A DNA stretch of 64,000 nt from Streptomyces aidingensis. GTDB taxonomy: Bacteria; Actinomycetota; Actinomycetes; Streptomycetales; Streptomycetaceae. The notes under the pieces were generated by a model that was not told the DNA's origin, did not search any database, and saw nothing but the letters and a program-made list of their open reading frames with translations. The stretch is from the NCBI RefSeq assembly GCF_900112355.1, contig NZ_FOLM01000010.1, positions 1 through 64,000 of the forward strand, read 5' to 3'. This document shows positions 15,609 through 24,028 of this stretch, in pieces (position 1 is the stretch's first letter; each line of letters starts with the position of its first letter). A program made the position numbers and the translations under genes.

Positions 15609-15853
15609 TCCGCGAAGGGCTGGTCCCGCTGCTGGCCGGGGGCGGGGCGGCCGTCGTGCTGGCCGCCGAGGCGCTGCTGATCCCGCAGACGGACCGCATC
15701 AAGGCCGCCTGCGGCCGGGCCGCCGCCGGGGTGTCCCGGGCCGTGCGCACCGCCGTCGGCCTGCTGCTGTTCGAGGCCGCCGTGTTCCGGCTCGCCCACC
15801 CCGTCCACCGCCCGGCCGGCCCGGGCCACCACCGCCGAGGAGGCACACGATGA
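15605..15853 (+). CDS. Small membrane protein
   Basis: The product is 82 aa, GTG start overlapping the preceding stop. An N-terminal hydrophobic segment (LVPLLAGGGAAVVLAAEALL) and a second one (TAVGLLLFEAAVFRLA) indicate one or two membrane passes; the tail is His/Arg-rich. No family is recognised. It lies just before the recombination genes. Confidence 0.5.
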   Translation: MIREGLVPLLAGGGAAVVLAAEALLIPQTDRIKAACGRAAAGVSRAVRTAVGLLLFEAAVFRLAHPVHRPAGPGHHRRGGTR

Positions 15854-16731
15854 CGGACACCGCGCCGGCCGGGGCCACCACGGCCCCGGCCGCCGGGCCG
15901 GTCCAGCCCGGCCAGTACGACATCCCCGCCGAGCAGTACCACGCTGACCCGGTCCCGGGCGGCTCCCTGTCCTCCAGCGGAGCGCGCCAGTTGCTGGCGG
16001 AGTGCCCGGCGAAGTTCGCGCACGACCGGGCCCACGGCAGCACCGGCACGCGGGCCATGGAGTTCGGCACCGCCGCCCACACCGCCATCCTTGGCATCGG
16101 CCCGGACATCGTCCGCGTCGACGCCAAGGACTGGCGCACCAAGCAGGCCCAGCAGCAGCGCGACGCCGCCCGCGCCGAGGGCGCGGTGCCGCTGCTGGCC
16201 GCCGAGTACGACCGGCTGCTCGCCATGGCCGACGCGCTCCAGGCGCACCCCCGGGCAGCGGAGCTGTTCGCGCCGGGCGGGGAACCGGAGCAGACGTTCA
16301 TCTGGCAGGACGGCGAGACCGGGGTGTGGTGCCGCTCCCGGGTGGACTGGCTGCCTCCGGTGGGCGGCGGCCGGCTGACGCTCACGGACTACAAGACCAC
16401 GGTCAGCGCGTCGCCGAGGGCGATCGCGGAGGCGGTCTACCGGTGCGGCTACCACCAGCAGGCCGCGTTCTACCTCGACGGCATCCGCGCGGTGCTGGGC
16501 GTGGACGCGGTGTTCGAGTTCGTGTTTCAGGAGAAGACGCCGCCCTACGTGGTGACGGTGGCGCGGCTGGACCTGGAGACGCTCCAGCTCGGCGCCGCCC
16601 GGAACCGGCGCGCCCGCCACATCTTCGCCGAGTGCCAGCGCACCGGCATCTGGCCCGACTGGGGCCCCGACACCCACTTCCTGTCCCTGCCGCCGTGGGC
16701 GGCGTTCCGCGACGCCGAGGAGTACCTGTGA
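15850..16731 (+). CDS. RecB-family PD-(D/E)XK exonuclease (RecE-like)
   Basis: The product is 293 aa. The fingerprint of the RecB nuclease family is visible in order: MEFGTAAHTAIL (GxxxH motif), WCRSRVDWLP (first acidic residue), TLTDYKTT (D-x-K near residue 179) and YHQQAAFYLDGI (QxxxY near 200). This matches phage nucleases of the DUF3799/exodeoxyribonuclease VIII type that resect dsDNA ends for annealing-based recombination. The next gene encodes a P-loop ATPase, so the pair probably forms a phage recombination module. Confidence 0.85.
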   Translation: MTDTAPAGATTAPAAGPVQPGQYDIPAEQYHADPVPGGSLSSSGARQLLAECPAKFAHDRAHGSTGTRAMEFGTAAHTAILGIGPDIVRVDAKDWRTKQAQQQRDAARAEGAVPLLAAEYDRLLAMADALQAHPRAAELFAPGGEPEQTFIWQDGETGVWCRSRVDWLPPVGGGRLTLTDYKTTVSASPRAIAEAVYRCGYHQQAAFYLDGIRAVLGVDAVFEFVFQEKTPPYVVTVARLDLETLQLGAARNRRARHIFAECQRTGIWPDWGPDTHFLSLPPWAAFRDAEEYL

Positions 16732-17693
16732 CCCTGCCTCCCCCCAAGCGTGCCGCCCAGCAGGCGGCCGACAGCAGCGAGTTCGACGGCGGCACCTTCA
16801 CCTTCCAGGCCGCCACGAAGGAACAGACCAAGGCCCGCGTGGCGCTGATGGGCGTCTCCGGGTCGGGCAAGACCTGGACCGGGCTGGCCGTCTGTCACGG
16901 CCTGGCCGCCGGCGGCCGGTTCGCCGTCATCGACACCGAGCGGGGCGCCGCAGCGAAGTACGTCGGCATCAACGGCATCACCTTCGACGCCTTGCAGATG
17001 CACCGCTACGACCCGCGCGACCTGGTCAAGGCGCTGGCCGCCGCCGCCAAGGCGGGATACCCGGTGGTGATGGTCGACTCCCTGTCCCACTTCTGGAAGG
17101 GCACGGACGGCACCCTCGACCAGGTTGAGAAGGCCAAGCGGAAGTACGGCGGCAACAGCTTCGCGGGGTGGAAGGACGGCACCCCGATGCAGAACGACAT
17201 GGTCGACGCCCTGCTGACCTACCCCGGGCACGTGGTCACCACGATGCGCTCCTACACCGAGTGGTCGCTGGAGAAGAACGAGCGCGGGGTGCTGGAGCCG
17301 GTGCGCAAGGGCACCCGGCCGGAGCAGCGCCGCGGTGTGGAGTACGAGTTCGACCTGGTGGCGTCGATGGACGTGGAGAACCGGCTGACGGTCATCAAGT
17401 CCCGCTGCCCGGCCCTGCACCGGCGGGTTGTCGAGACCCCGGACGGCACGGCGGTGGCGAAGGAGCTGCTGGCGTGGCTGGACGACGGGGCACCGGCGGC
17501 CGACCCGGCGGCCTACGTCGACCGGGCGACCGCGGAGGACGCCTCCTATGCCGGGCTGCTGGAGCTGTACCGGGAGGTGGAGGCGCGCGGCCTGCTGGCG
17601 ACGCCGATGCTGCACCCGGACACGGACGAGCCGACCAGCCTTGGCGAGTACGTCAAGGCCCGCGGCAGCGCCCTGAAGGTCGGTGAGCGGTGA
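16728..17693 (+). CDS. AAA/RecA-fold ATPase, probable Sak4-like recombinase
   Basis: The product is 321 aa, GTG start overlapping the nuclease stop. The P-loop is GVSGSGKTW (about residues 41-48), and the Walker B strand YPVVMVDSLSHFW lies near 112-120. The C-terminal part is a helical extension. Phage P-loop proteins of this length next to a RecE-like nuclease are usually Sak4-type ssDNA annealing or RecA-like proteins. The alternative is a generic phage ATP-binding protein. Confidence 0.8.
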   Translation: MTLPPPKRAAQQAADSSEFDGGTFTFQAATKEQTKARVALMGVSGSGKTWTGLAVCHGLAAGGRFAVIDTERGAAAKYVGINGITFDALQMHRYDPRDLVKALAAAAKAGYPVVMVDSLSHFWKGTDGTLDQVEKAKRKYGGNSFAGWKDGTPMQNDMVDALLTYPGHVVTTMRSYTEWSLEKNERGVLEPVRKGTRPEQRRGVEYEFDLVASMDVENRLTVIKSRCPALHRRVVETPDGTAVAKELLAWLDDGAPAADPAAYVDRATAEDASYAGLLELYREVEARGLLATPMLHPDTDEPTSLGEYVKARGSALKVGER

Positions 17694-18082
17694 TGCAGTG
17701 GCCGTGGGTGCGCCGGTCTCGGCTGGCGGAGGCATGGGAGGAGGCGTCGCGCGGGTGGGCTGCGGCCCGGGACGCGCGCGCGGAGGCTGCGGCAGCAGGG
17801 GACGCGCCCACGGTGGTGCACCGGCAGCAGGAGTCCGCCGCCAGCGTGGCGGTGGACGAGGCACGGCGGCCGGACGCCGCCGAGCGGCGGGTGCGCGAGC
17901 TGGAGTCCGAGCTGGCGGTGCGGGACCGGCGGATCGAGACGCTGGAGAAGCAGTTGGCGGACGCCGTCGGCCGGGACGATGCGGCGCTGGATGCGGCCGG
18001 AGCTGCGTGGCTGGGTCACGCGGCCACTGAGTATGGGTGGCAGGCCAAGAGCGACGAGGCCGCGAAGCGGGGTGCGTCGTGA
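17690..18082 (+). CDS. Coiled-coil hypothetical protein
   Basis: The product is 130 aa; the GTG at 17690 overlaps the ATPase stop, and an ATG follows at once. Helix-forming sequence covers the middle (AERRVRELESELAVRDRRIE, then TLEKQLADAVGRDD). No catalytic motif is seen. It could be an accessory oligomeric protein of the recombination module. Confidence 0.5.
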   Translation: MMQWPWVRRSRLAEAWEEASRGWAAARDARAEAAAAGDAPTVVHRQQESAASVAVDEARRPDAAERRVRELESELAVRDRRIETLEKQLADAVGRDDAALDAAGAAWLGHAATEYGWQAKSDEAAKRGAS

Positions 18083-18477
18083 GCCCTGACGACTACGAGC
18101 GGCTGTACGACGAGGCCCGCGAGGAGCCCGCGTTCTGCAACGGCACCGAGGCTGAGGACTGGATCAGCGCGAACTGCGCCGTCTGCGTCCACGACCGCCC
18201 GGCCCGGCTCGGGGACGACACCCGGGGCTGCCCGCTGATCCTGATCTCGCTGATGGACCGGCGGCCGGTGCAGTGGCTCGACGGGCCGCGGGACGCGGAG
18301 GGCCGCTACTCCATGGCCCGGCAGTACACCTGCATCGAGTTCCGGCACGAGGACGACGAGGACCCGGAGCCGCGCCCGACCCCGGACCCGCCGGGGCAGG
18401 GCGTGCTGATGCCGCGGGAGCCGTACACGGGCGTGCGGATGCTGACGGCGCTGCCGGAGGGGGTGAGTGCCCCGTGA
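18079..18477 (+). CDS. Hypothetical protein with possible Cys cluster
   Basis: The product is 132 aa. CNGTEAEDW and ISANCAVCVHDR, plus RGCPLI, suggest a metal site. The later QYTCIEFRHEDDEDPEPRP carries an acidic run, and the C-terminus is Pro-rich. Such small Cys-rich proteins recur in actinophage early regions without known function. Confidence 0.5.
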   Translation: MSPDDYERLYDEAREEPAFCNGTEAEDWISANCAVCVHDRPARLGDDTRGCPLILISLMDRRPVQWLDGPRDAEGRYSMARQYTCIEFRHEDDEDPEPRPTPDPPGQGVLMPREPYTGVRMLTALPEGVSAP

Positions 18478-18746
18478 GGCCGGAGGCGTGGAGCCCGGAG
18501 GTCGTGGTCCTGCTGGTGGTGGTGGGCACGGTGTGTCTGGTCGCGTGGACGGTGCGGCTGCGCGCCACGGGCCGTCACCGGGCGGTCCCGGAGCCGGACC
18601 GGCCCGGCGCGACTCTCGACGCGGCCGTGCGGGATGCCCTGGACGGGGCCGTCCCCAGCAGGCCCCTTCTCACCGCGCGTGAACGGGAGGCCATCGCCGA
18701 GGCGGTCGCTGAGGCGTTCCGCAAGGGGGGTGAGGGCCGTGGCTGA
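18474..18746 (+). CDS. Single-pass membrane protein
   Basis: The product is 90 aa. An N-terminal transmembrane helix (VVVLLVVVGTVCLVAWTVRL, residues about 9-29) precedes a cytoplasmic, charged helical tail (LTAREREAIAEAVAEAFRKG). Function unknown; coupled to both neighbours. Confidence 0.5.
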   Translation: MRPEAWSPEVVVLLVVVGTVCLVAWTVRLRATGRHRAVPEPDRPGATLDAAVRDALDGAVPSRPLLTAREREAIAEAVAEAFRKGGEGRG

Positions 18747-18855
18747 GCCGACGCCCGCACCGCCCCCGCCGCCGTCCGGCTGCCCGCACGTCCGGTGCCC
18801 GGGCGCGTGCGACTGGTGCCGCGTGGAGGACGCCCTCCGGAGGGCAGAGCGGTGA
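18739..18855 (+). CDS. 38-aa Cys-rich mini-protein
   Basis: GTG start at 18739. A poly-proline N-terminus is followed by GCPHVRCPGACDWCRVEDAL, five Cys/His residues that could coordinate zinc. The next GTG overlaps its stop. Real translation is likely but not proven. Confidence 0.45.
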   Translation: MAEPTPAPPPPPSGCPHVRCPGACDWCRVEDALRRAER

Positions 18856-19463
18856 GCGCGGACCGCGCCCGGCGCCGCGTCATCACCTGTGCCTGCTGCG
18901 GGCAGACCGCGGCCCACCGCGGGCGCGGGTACTGCGTGGCCTGCTACACCCGCTGGGTCTACCACGGCCGTCCGGCCAGCGGGCCGCCCGCGCCCGGGGC
19001 GACGCCACCCAAGCCCCGCGCGGCTGCGGACCTGTTCATCCCCGCACGCTGCCGCCACGGCCACGTGCTCGGCTCGGCGAACCTCCGCTTCACCCCGGCC
19101 GGGGTGCGGTACTGCCGGGCCTGCCGGGGCGACGCCGAGCGGGCGTACCGGGAGCGGCAGTTCACGGACCGCCACGAGGGCCACGACGTGATCCCGACCC
19201 GGGACGGTCGACGCTACTGCCGGACCTGCAACCGGGGCGACCACGACGTGGACGAGATCGCTGTCGAGCGCGCCGCTGGCGGCGACGCCCGTGGCATCCG
19301 GCTGACGCCTGCGGAGCGGGAAGCTGCCGTGCTCCGGCTGCGCGCCTATGGCCACCCGTACTGGCTCATTGCCGAGCGGGTCGGCTGCGCCCTGCATACG
19401 GCGTGGGCGATCTGCCACCGTAACGGGCTGACCGTGTCTCGGCGCCGGAGGGCCGCCCGGTGA
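18852..19463 (+). CDS. Zinc-ribbon protein with C-terminal HTH
   Basis: The product is 203 aa with at least three Cys clusters (TCACCGQ, YCVACYTRW; CRHGH, YCRACRG; YCRTCNRG). The C-terminal helix-turn-helix is sigma-like (LTPAEREAAVLRLRAYGHPY, then IAERVGCALHTAWAICHRNG). It resembles phage HNH-like zinc-finger scaffolds without a clear nuclease motif, joined to a DNA-binding domain. A related layout recurs at 26500-27018. Confidence 0.6.
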   Translation: MSADRARRRVITCACCGQTAAHRGRGYCVACYTRWVYHGRPASGPPAPGATPPKPRAAADLFIPARCRHGHVLGSANLRFTPAGVRYCRACRGDAERAYRERQFTDRHEGHDVIPTRDGRRYCRTCNRGDHDVDEIAVERAAGGDARGIRLTPAEREAAVLRLRAYGHPYWLIAERVGCALHTAWAICHRNGLTVSRRRRAAR

Positions 19464-19870
19464 GCGCCCCGGCCGTCGTCGAGTACCTGTACGCGATCGA
19501 GGCGGAGGGGTGGGACGGCGACGACAGCCGCTTTCACCGCCCCGCCCGGGTGCTGGAGATGCCCGTCGTCCGGCGGACCGCGCGCCGTATCTACTACCGC
19601 CGCCCCGGCCCCGGGGAGCAGATCGGCTACGTCGACCGGCAGGCGATCGAGGAGGCCGGGGAGGTGTGGCGCCGGTCGGCGGGCTGGTGGGAGCCGGACA
19701 TCCGGGTGTACCGGGACCGGCCGACCCTGCCGGACCACGGCCGGCGCCCGGATCTGGCCGCGCTGCGCGCGGAGATGGCCGCGGCGCACCCGGACCGGGG
19801 CGGCACCGAGGCGGCGTTCATCGCCGCCCGGGAGCGGTACGAGCGGGCACGCCGGAGGGCCGCCCGGTGA
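19460..19870 (+). CDS. Phage J-domain-like protein
   Basis: The product is 136 aa. The N-terminal two-thirds is a mixed alpha/beta domain with aromatic residues (EYLYAIEAEGWDGDDSRFHR, YYRRPGPGEQIGY). The C-terminus carries the J-domain signature HPDRGGTEAAFIAARERYER, in which HPD is the DnaK-stimulating tripeptide. A host DnaK (Hsp70) interaction is inferred; the domain is shorter than a full DnaJ J-domain. Confidence 0.65.
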   Translation: MSAPAVVEYLYAIEAEGWDGDDSRFHRPARVLEMPVVRRTARRIYYRRPGPGEQIGYVDRQAIEEAGEVWRRSAGWWEPDIRVYRDRPTLPDHGRRPDLAALRAEMAAAHPDRGGTEAAFIAARERYERARRRAAR

Positions 19871-19995
19871 GCGCCGTCCTTCTCTTCCTGCTGCTGCCGC
19901 ATCTGACCGGGTGCCGGGCCGTGACCGCCCCCGGCCCGGCACCCCACCAACCACCCACCCACCCACCCACCCACCTGCTGAGGAGCACATCGTGA
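19867..19995 (+). CDS. 42-aa lipoprotein-like peptide
   Basis: GTG start overlapping the previous stop. MSAVLLFLLLPHLTGCRA has the shape of a lipoprotein signal with lipobox LTGC. The rest is coded by a CCAC microsatellite at 19951-19975 and gives a Pro/Thr/His tail. It could be an exclusion-type envelope peptide or a non-functional frame. Confidence 0.4.
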   Translation: MSAVLLFLLLPHLTGCRAVTAPGPAPHQPPTHPPTHLLRSTS

Positions 19996-20477
19996 CCACC
20001 TTCGCCGACGAGATGCCCGAGCCCTGGGTGCGGGCCCTCGCCGACCACATCGAGGCCGGCGGCTGGGGCCTCGCCGACGCCCACGAGTCCGCCATCGCCG
20101 TCCACCTCGGCGACACCGCCCGGGGCGCCCTCGGCGCGGCCGACACCGACCGCTACCTGGTCATCGGCTGGTCCGCGGCCGGAGCGGACTGGGGCCTGGC
20201 CGCGTCCCGCGGGCACGTCCCGCACCCGCAGCTGCTGCCCGGCGACACGCCGGTGCAGCTTGCCGCGGCGGTGGGGCGGCTGATGCGGACCGGCCGCGCC
20301 GAGCCGCGCGAGATCCGGCACGCCGTCCCCTACGGCGCCCCGGGCGAGGCGTGCACCTGCGAGCGCATCACGGCGTGCCGGGGCCTGATCCCGGACGCGG
20401 ACTGCCCGGAGCACGGCGACCGGCGCAACCCCGCCATGACCTGGCACTGGGAAGCGCTCTGTCCGCCCGGCGCCTGA
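19992..20477 (+). CDS. Hypothetical protein
   Basis: The product is 161 aa with a GTG start. A helical N-terminus (EPWVRALADHIEAGGWGLAD) and a sandwich-like middle (DRYLVIGWSAAGADWGLAAS) precede a Cys-rich C-terminus (ACTCERITACRGLIPDADC, then HGD). No family is recognised. Confidence 0.5.
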   Translation: MTTFADEMPEPWVRALADHIEAGGWGLADAHESAIAVHLGDTARGALGAADTDRYLVIGWSAAGADWGLAASRGHVPHPQLLPGDTPVQLAAAVGRLMRTGRAEPREIRHAVPYGAPGEACTCERITACRGLIPDADCPEHGDRRNPAMTWHWEALCPPGA

Positions 20478-20505
20478 CCGTTCACCCCCTGATGAGAGGT
20501 ATGCG

Positions 20506-20739
20506 ATGACACCCGATGAGGCCCGCGCGCAGGTGCGCTACTCCTGCCCGTCCGCCTGCGACTTCGAGGCGGTGCGGGGTGAGGACGGCGCGGTCCTCGG
20601 CTACACCTACGCCCGGACGGGCAGGCCCGACACTGATTTCGGCTGGGTGACGGCCGGCGGCCAGGTGGCGGCGGCCGGGGACTGGTACCGGTCGCAGGCG
20701 GAAGAGGTGCTGCGTCTCGCCGCCGGTGGTGCGGCGTGA
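20506..20739 (+). CDS. Hypothetical protein upstream of a methyltransferase
   Basis: The product is 77 aa. It begins with ATG after TGAGAGGT and overlaps the methyltransferase GTG by 4 nt. The sequence is short, mixed and Trp/Tyr-containing (DFGWVTAGGQVAAAGDWYRS). Function unknown. Confidence 0.5.
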   Translation: MTPDEARAQVRYSCPSACDFEAVRGEDGAVLGYTYARTGRPDTDFGWVTAGGQVAAAGDWYRSQAEEVLRLAAGGAA

Positions 20740-21563
20740 GCGCCCCGGCCCGAGACGACGCCCAGGCGCACGGGACGCTGGACCTGCCGCTGGTGCCGCC
20801 GCCGGGCGGCACCGTGCTGCACTCCTCCGAGCGGGCGACCGTCATCTGGGGTGACTGCCGCGACCCCGCCGTCATCGCCGCCGTCCCGGACTGGTACGGA
20901 CTGCTGTGCACCGACCCCCCATACGGCAAAGCCTGGCACAACGGGTACCACCGGCGCGTCCCGTTCGAGCCGCTGGCCGGGGATGACGGCTCGGTGGACT
21001 GGCCCGCCGTGCTCGCCGAGTGGGTCGGCCCGACCGGCACCTACAACCAGGGCCTCGCCTCCTCCCGGCATGTCTACGTCTTCGGCTACCGCCCCGAGGC
21101 GCTGGCCGAGCCCCTGCGCCTCGGTCGCGCCGCCGCAGAGCTGATCTGGGACAAATGCAAGACCGGGCTCGGCAGCCTGGAACAACCGTGGGGGCCGGCA
21201 CACGAGGTGCTCACCTTCGGGGTGCACACCAAGTCGCGGGCGGGCCGCGCCAAGGGGGAGGGCACCGTGGCCGCCCGGATGCGCAAAGGGTCGGTGCTGC
21301 GCGTCCCCCGGAAGAACTCCACGCAGGTCAACCGCCACCCCACGGAAAAACCGGTCGCCCTGATGCAGGAGTTGATCGAGTCCTCCACGGTGCGGGGCGA
21401 CCTGGTGGTGGACCCCTGCGCCGGGTCCGGCTCCACCGGCGTCGCCGCCGTGCTCGCCGGCCGCCGCGCGCACCTGGTGGAGATCGACCGCCGCTACGCC
21501 GAACTCGCCGCCGACAGGGTGCGCGCCGCCGAGGCCGTGGCCGCCCAGATGGACCGCCTCTAA
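20736..21563 (+). CDS. DNA methyltransferase 1, DPPY type (N6-A or N4-C)
   Basis: The product is 275 aa. The catalytic motif IV DPPYGKAWH (near residue 60) comes before the AdoMet motif DPCAGSGSTGVAAV (near 228), the beta-group order. RHPTEKPVALMQELI, typical of these enzymes, lies between them. There is no partner endonuclease nearby, so it is an orphan phage methyltransferase, probably shielding element DNA from host restriction. The target sequence cannot be read from the gene. Confidence 0.88.
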   Translation: MSAPARDDAQAHGTLDLPLVPPPGGTVLHSSERATVIWGDCRDPAVIAAVPDWYGLLCTDPPYGKAWHNGYHRRVPFEPLAGDDGSVDWPAVLAEWVGPTGTYNQGLASSRHVYVFGYRPEALAEPLRLGRAAAELIWDKCKTGLGSLEQPWGPAHEVLTFGVHTKSRAGRAKGEGTVAARMRKGSVLRVPRKNSTQVNRHPTEKPVALMQELIESSTVRGDLVVDPCAGSGSTGVAAVLAGRRAHLVEIDRRYAELAADRVRAAEAVAAQMDRL

Positions 21564-21574
21564 CCCCACCGACT

Positions 21575-21608
21575 CCCGGCCGGGCCCGTCGCCCCCGGCC
21601 CGGCCGGG
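21575..21608 (+). terminator. 12-bp hairpin after methyltransferase 1
   Basis: CCCGGCCGGGCC (21575-21586) pairs fully with GGCCCGGCCGGG (21597-21608) over a 10-nt loop, 12 bases past the stop. There is no T-run. It is one of several such hairpins that break the early operon into segments. Confidence 0.55.
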
Positions 21609-21647
21609 ACCACCCCGCACCGACCACCACCGACCGAGGAGCACCCG

Positions 21648-22121
21648 ATGACCGACACCCCGCCGCCCGCCTACACCCGCGCCGACCTCATCGCCGAAGC
21701 CGCACGCCAGCACAAGGCGTCCACCGAGGACCCGGACTGGACCGACATCGGCGAGGCCATGGAAGGCCAGCCCATCACCCCGGCCGACTACCCGCCTGGC
21801 GTCATCCCGGCCACCTGGGACGACCTCGACCCGGACGCCCGCGAAGACGCCCAGGCCGCCATCAACAAGCTGATCTGCGGCGCGGCCGACACCTCCGAGT
21901 GGGCCGTCAACCTCGGCGCCGCTGGATTGGAGCCCTACCGGTCCATCGGTTACCGCGTGACGACCGGCGGGTGGGCTGCCGCTGTCCATCTCGCCGTTGA
22001 CCCGGGCTACCCGGAGGAGAAGCGCGCCGAGCTGCTGGCGGAGCTGACTACCGCGTTCTCGGACGTCGTGCACCGCGTGCTGGGCCTGGCCCCGGTCGCC
22101 GTCACCGAGGTGTCGCGGTGA
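21648..22121 (+). CDS. Hypothetical protein
   Basis: The product is 157 aa; ATG after GAGGAGCACCCG. The N-terminal half is acidic (STEDPDWTDIGEAMEGQPIT, then DDLDPDAREDAQAAINKLI); the C-terminal half is alpha/beta and ends in an amphipathic helix (RAELLAELTTAFSDVVHRVL). No family is recognised. Confidence 0.5.
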   Translation: MTDTPPPAYTRADLIAEAARQHKASTEDPDWTDIGEAMEGQPITPADYPPGVIPATWDDLDPDAREDAQAAINKLICGAADTSEWAVNLGAAGLEPYRSIGYRVTTGGWAAAVHLAVDPGYPEEKRAELLAELTTAFSDVVHRVLGLAPVAVTEVSR

Positions 22122-22141
22122 CCGCGGCGAGGAGCACCCCG

Positions 22142-22534
22142 ATGACAACTCCGCACCTGTGGGAGATCGACCACCCCTACTACTGCACCGAGGGCAACTA
22201 CTACGCCCGTCCCTCCGAGGGACTGCACACCGAGTACGAGACCTGGCAGGACTTCCACGCCGACTGGGGCTCCCTCGACCCCGACCTGAACTTCGTGTGG
22301 CGCTGGGACTGGAAGCGCGCCGATCCGTCCCACTACGAGGACGGCGAGGAGATGCCGCCCGACCGGCTGCTCGTGTTCTGGGTCTTGCAGCGCAAGGCCA
22401 TCCTCCGCTCCACCGAGTGCACGGTCACCGAGGCCGACGAGCCGGCCGTCCGGGAGTGGCTGGCGGAGAAGGCGGAGTGGGTCCGCGCGGTCTGGGAGCC
22501 GTTCCTGCCCGTCCCGGAAGGGGCCGCGTCGTGA
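22142..22534 (+). CDS. Hypothetical Trp-rich protein
   Basis: The product is 130 aa from the ATG at 22142 after GAGGAGCACCCC; a longer GTG start at 22118 overlaps the previous stop. It is rich in Trp, Tyr and acidic residues (FHADWGSLDPDLNFVWRWDW). Small phage proteins of similar make-up are known, without function. Confidence 0.55.
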   Translation: MTTPHLWEIDHPYYCTEGNYYARPSEGLHTEYETWQDFHADWGSLDPDLNFVWRWDWKRADPSHYEDGEEMPPDRLLVFWVLQRKAILRSTECTVTEADEPAVREWLAEKAEWVRAVWEPFLPVPEGAAS

Positions 22535-22866
22535 CCGCGGCGTGGCGTGGGCGCCGCGCCGCGCGGCGCCGCCTGGCCCGGATGGACCGGCGGATCGCGA
22601 CGGAGCGGGACCCGGGCGCGCGCGGGGCGTGGCGCATGCTGCGCCGCCGCGCCGCCGAGGACCTGGAGGACCTGGACGCCGACCGCTACCGGCCGCGCCC
22701 CCGCCACTGGGCCGCGGTGGCCGCCGCTCTGGCCACCGTGCTGGCGCTGGCCGCCGGACCGGCCGCCTGCCAGCCGGACCAGACCGCCCGCCCCACACCC
22801 ACACCCACACCCGCACCCCCGCCGTCCGAGGACGCCCTCGGCGGCACCCGAGGAGACACCCCATGA
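22531..22866 (+). CDS. Basic, single-pass membrane protein
   Basis: The product is 111 aa. A strongly basic cytoplasmic N-terminus (RGRRAARRRLARMDRRIATE) precedes a membrane segment (WAAVAAALATVLALAAGPAA) and a Pro/Thr-rich exterior tail coded by an ACACCC microsatellite (about 22794-22817). GPAAC at the end of the segment resembles a lipobox. Function unknown. Confidence 0.5.
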   Translation: MTAAWRGRRAARRRLARMDRRIATERDPGARGAWRMLRRRAAEDLEDLDADRYRPRPRHWAAVAAALATVLALAAGPAACQPDQTARPTPTPTPAPPPSEDALGGTRGDTP

Positions 22867-23678
22867 CCACCGCAGCCCGCTACCGCAAGAAGCCCGTCGA
22901 GATCGAGGCGATCCACTTCGACGGCAGCAACGCCAGCGTCCTCGCCGTCATGCACTTCGTGAATGCCGGACACGGCACCCGCGAAATCAAGATCCACGCC
23001 GCCGAGGACCCGGCGAAGACCCACATCACCATCCCCACGCTGGAAGGCGACATGCGCGCCACCGCTGGCGACTGGATCGTCAGGGGCGTCAAGGGCGAGC
23101 TCTACCCCGTCAAGCCGGACATCTTCGAGGCCACCTACGAGGCCGCCACTGGTCCCGACCCTGCCGGGCACGGCCCGCTGTGGCGCCTGCTGGACTGGTC
23201 GTTCTGGGGCGCCGGGATGGGCGACACCTTCCGGGAGCCCCTGGCCGACGCCATGCTCGCGGCCATCCCCGCCGAGACGATCGCCCAGGCCGAGGCCGTG
23301 ATGGCGGAGTTCATCGAGCGGCGGCAGATCAAGAAGACCGGCGTGACGCGCTACCAAGAGCAGCGCGACGAACTGGAGCGCCTGCGCGCCGCCTTGGCCG
23401 CGCGGCCCGACCCCGCCACCGCGCTCCGGCAGGCCATCGAGGTGGCGCGCGCCACCGGCGACCGCCTCCGCGCACGCGGCTACGAAGACCGGGCATGGGG
23501 CGCCTACGGCGTCATGGAAGAACTCGGGCGCCGCCTGGCCGACGGGGCGGAGCCCGCCGCCGCCCCGGACGGCGACACCCAGCCCTGCGGCCACGACGAC
23601 TACCACGACCCCCACCCCTGGCCCGACAAGCCGCACACCTGGTGCCCCGGCCACACCAGCGGCGACGGCGGTGCGTGA
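22863..23678 (+). CDS. Conserved phage protein (GDWIVRGVKGELYP family)
   Basis: The product is 271 aa. The N-terminal 95 residues form the widespread phage domain beginning ARYRKKPVEIEAIHFDGSN and ending DWIVRGVKGELYPVKPDIF, found in many tailed phages with unknown function. A helical middle (AEAVMAEFIERRQIKKTGVT) and a Cys/His C-terminus (PCGHDDYHDPHPW, TWCPGH) look like later additions. It lies in the coupled early operon. Confidence 0.65.
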   Translation: MTTAARYRKKPVEIEAIHFDGSNASVLAVMHFVNAGHGTREIKIHAAEDPAKTHITIPTLEGDMRATAGDWIVRGVKGELYPVKPDIFEATYEAATGPDPAGHGPLWRLLDWSFWGAGMGDTFREPLADAMLAAIPAETIAQAEAVMAEFIERRQIKKTGVTRYQEQRDELERLRAALAARPDPATALRQAIEVARATGDRLRARGYEDRAWGAYGVMEELGRRLADGAEPAAAPDGDTQPCGHDDYHDPHPWPDKPHTWCPGHTSGDGGA

Positions 23679-24028
23679 TGGAAGACATCGCCCTGCTCGC
23701 CGACCTCCTCGGCCTGCTGCCCACCAGCGCCGAGGACTGGGCCGTCGTCGCCGCCATCGCCGTGGTGCTCATCGTCCCGTGGGCCGTGGGCGCCGCCCTC
23801 ATCCTCGGCGCCGCCACCCACGGCCTCCTGCGGCTCCTCCACATCCGTCCGGCCGAGCCGCAGGCCGAGCCGGAGCACGCCCGGCCCGGTGCCGTGCCTC
23901 GCGAGCAACTCCTCGCTGCTATCGCCCGGGAACGCACCGCCCGCCGCCGCGCCGAGCAGCGGGCCGCAGCGCTCCTCGCAGCCCACGCCGACACCCAGCC
24001 GCTGCCCCGCGCGGAGGCCGCCTCATGA
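23678..24028 (+). CDS. Membrane protein with helical tail
   Basis: The product is 116 aa. One long hydrophobic region (WAVVAAIAVVLIVPWAVGAA, then LILGAATHGLLRLL) gives one or two membrane passes, followed by an Arg/Ala coiled helix (REQLLAAIARERTARRRAEQ). Unknown family; coupled to the next small membrane gene. Confidence 0.5.
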   Translation: MEDIALLADLLGLLPTSAEDWAVVAAIAVVLIVPWAVGAALILGAATHGLLRLLHIRPAEPQAEPEHARPGAVPREQLLAAIARERTARRRAEQRAAALLAAHADTQPLPRAEAAS

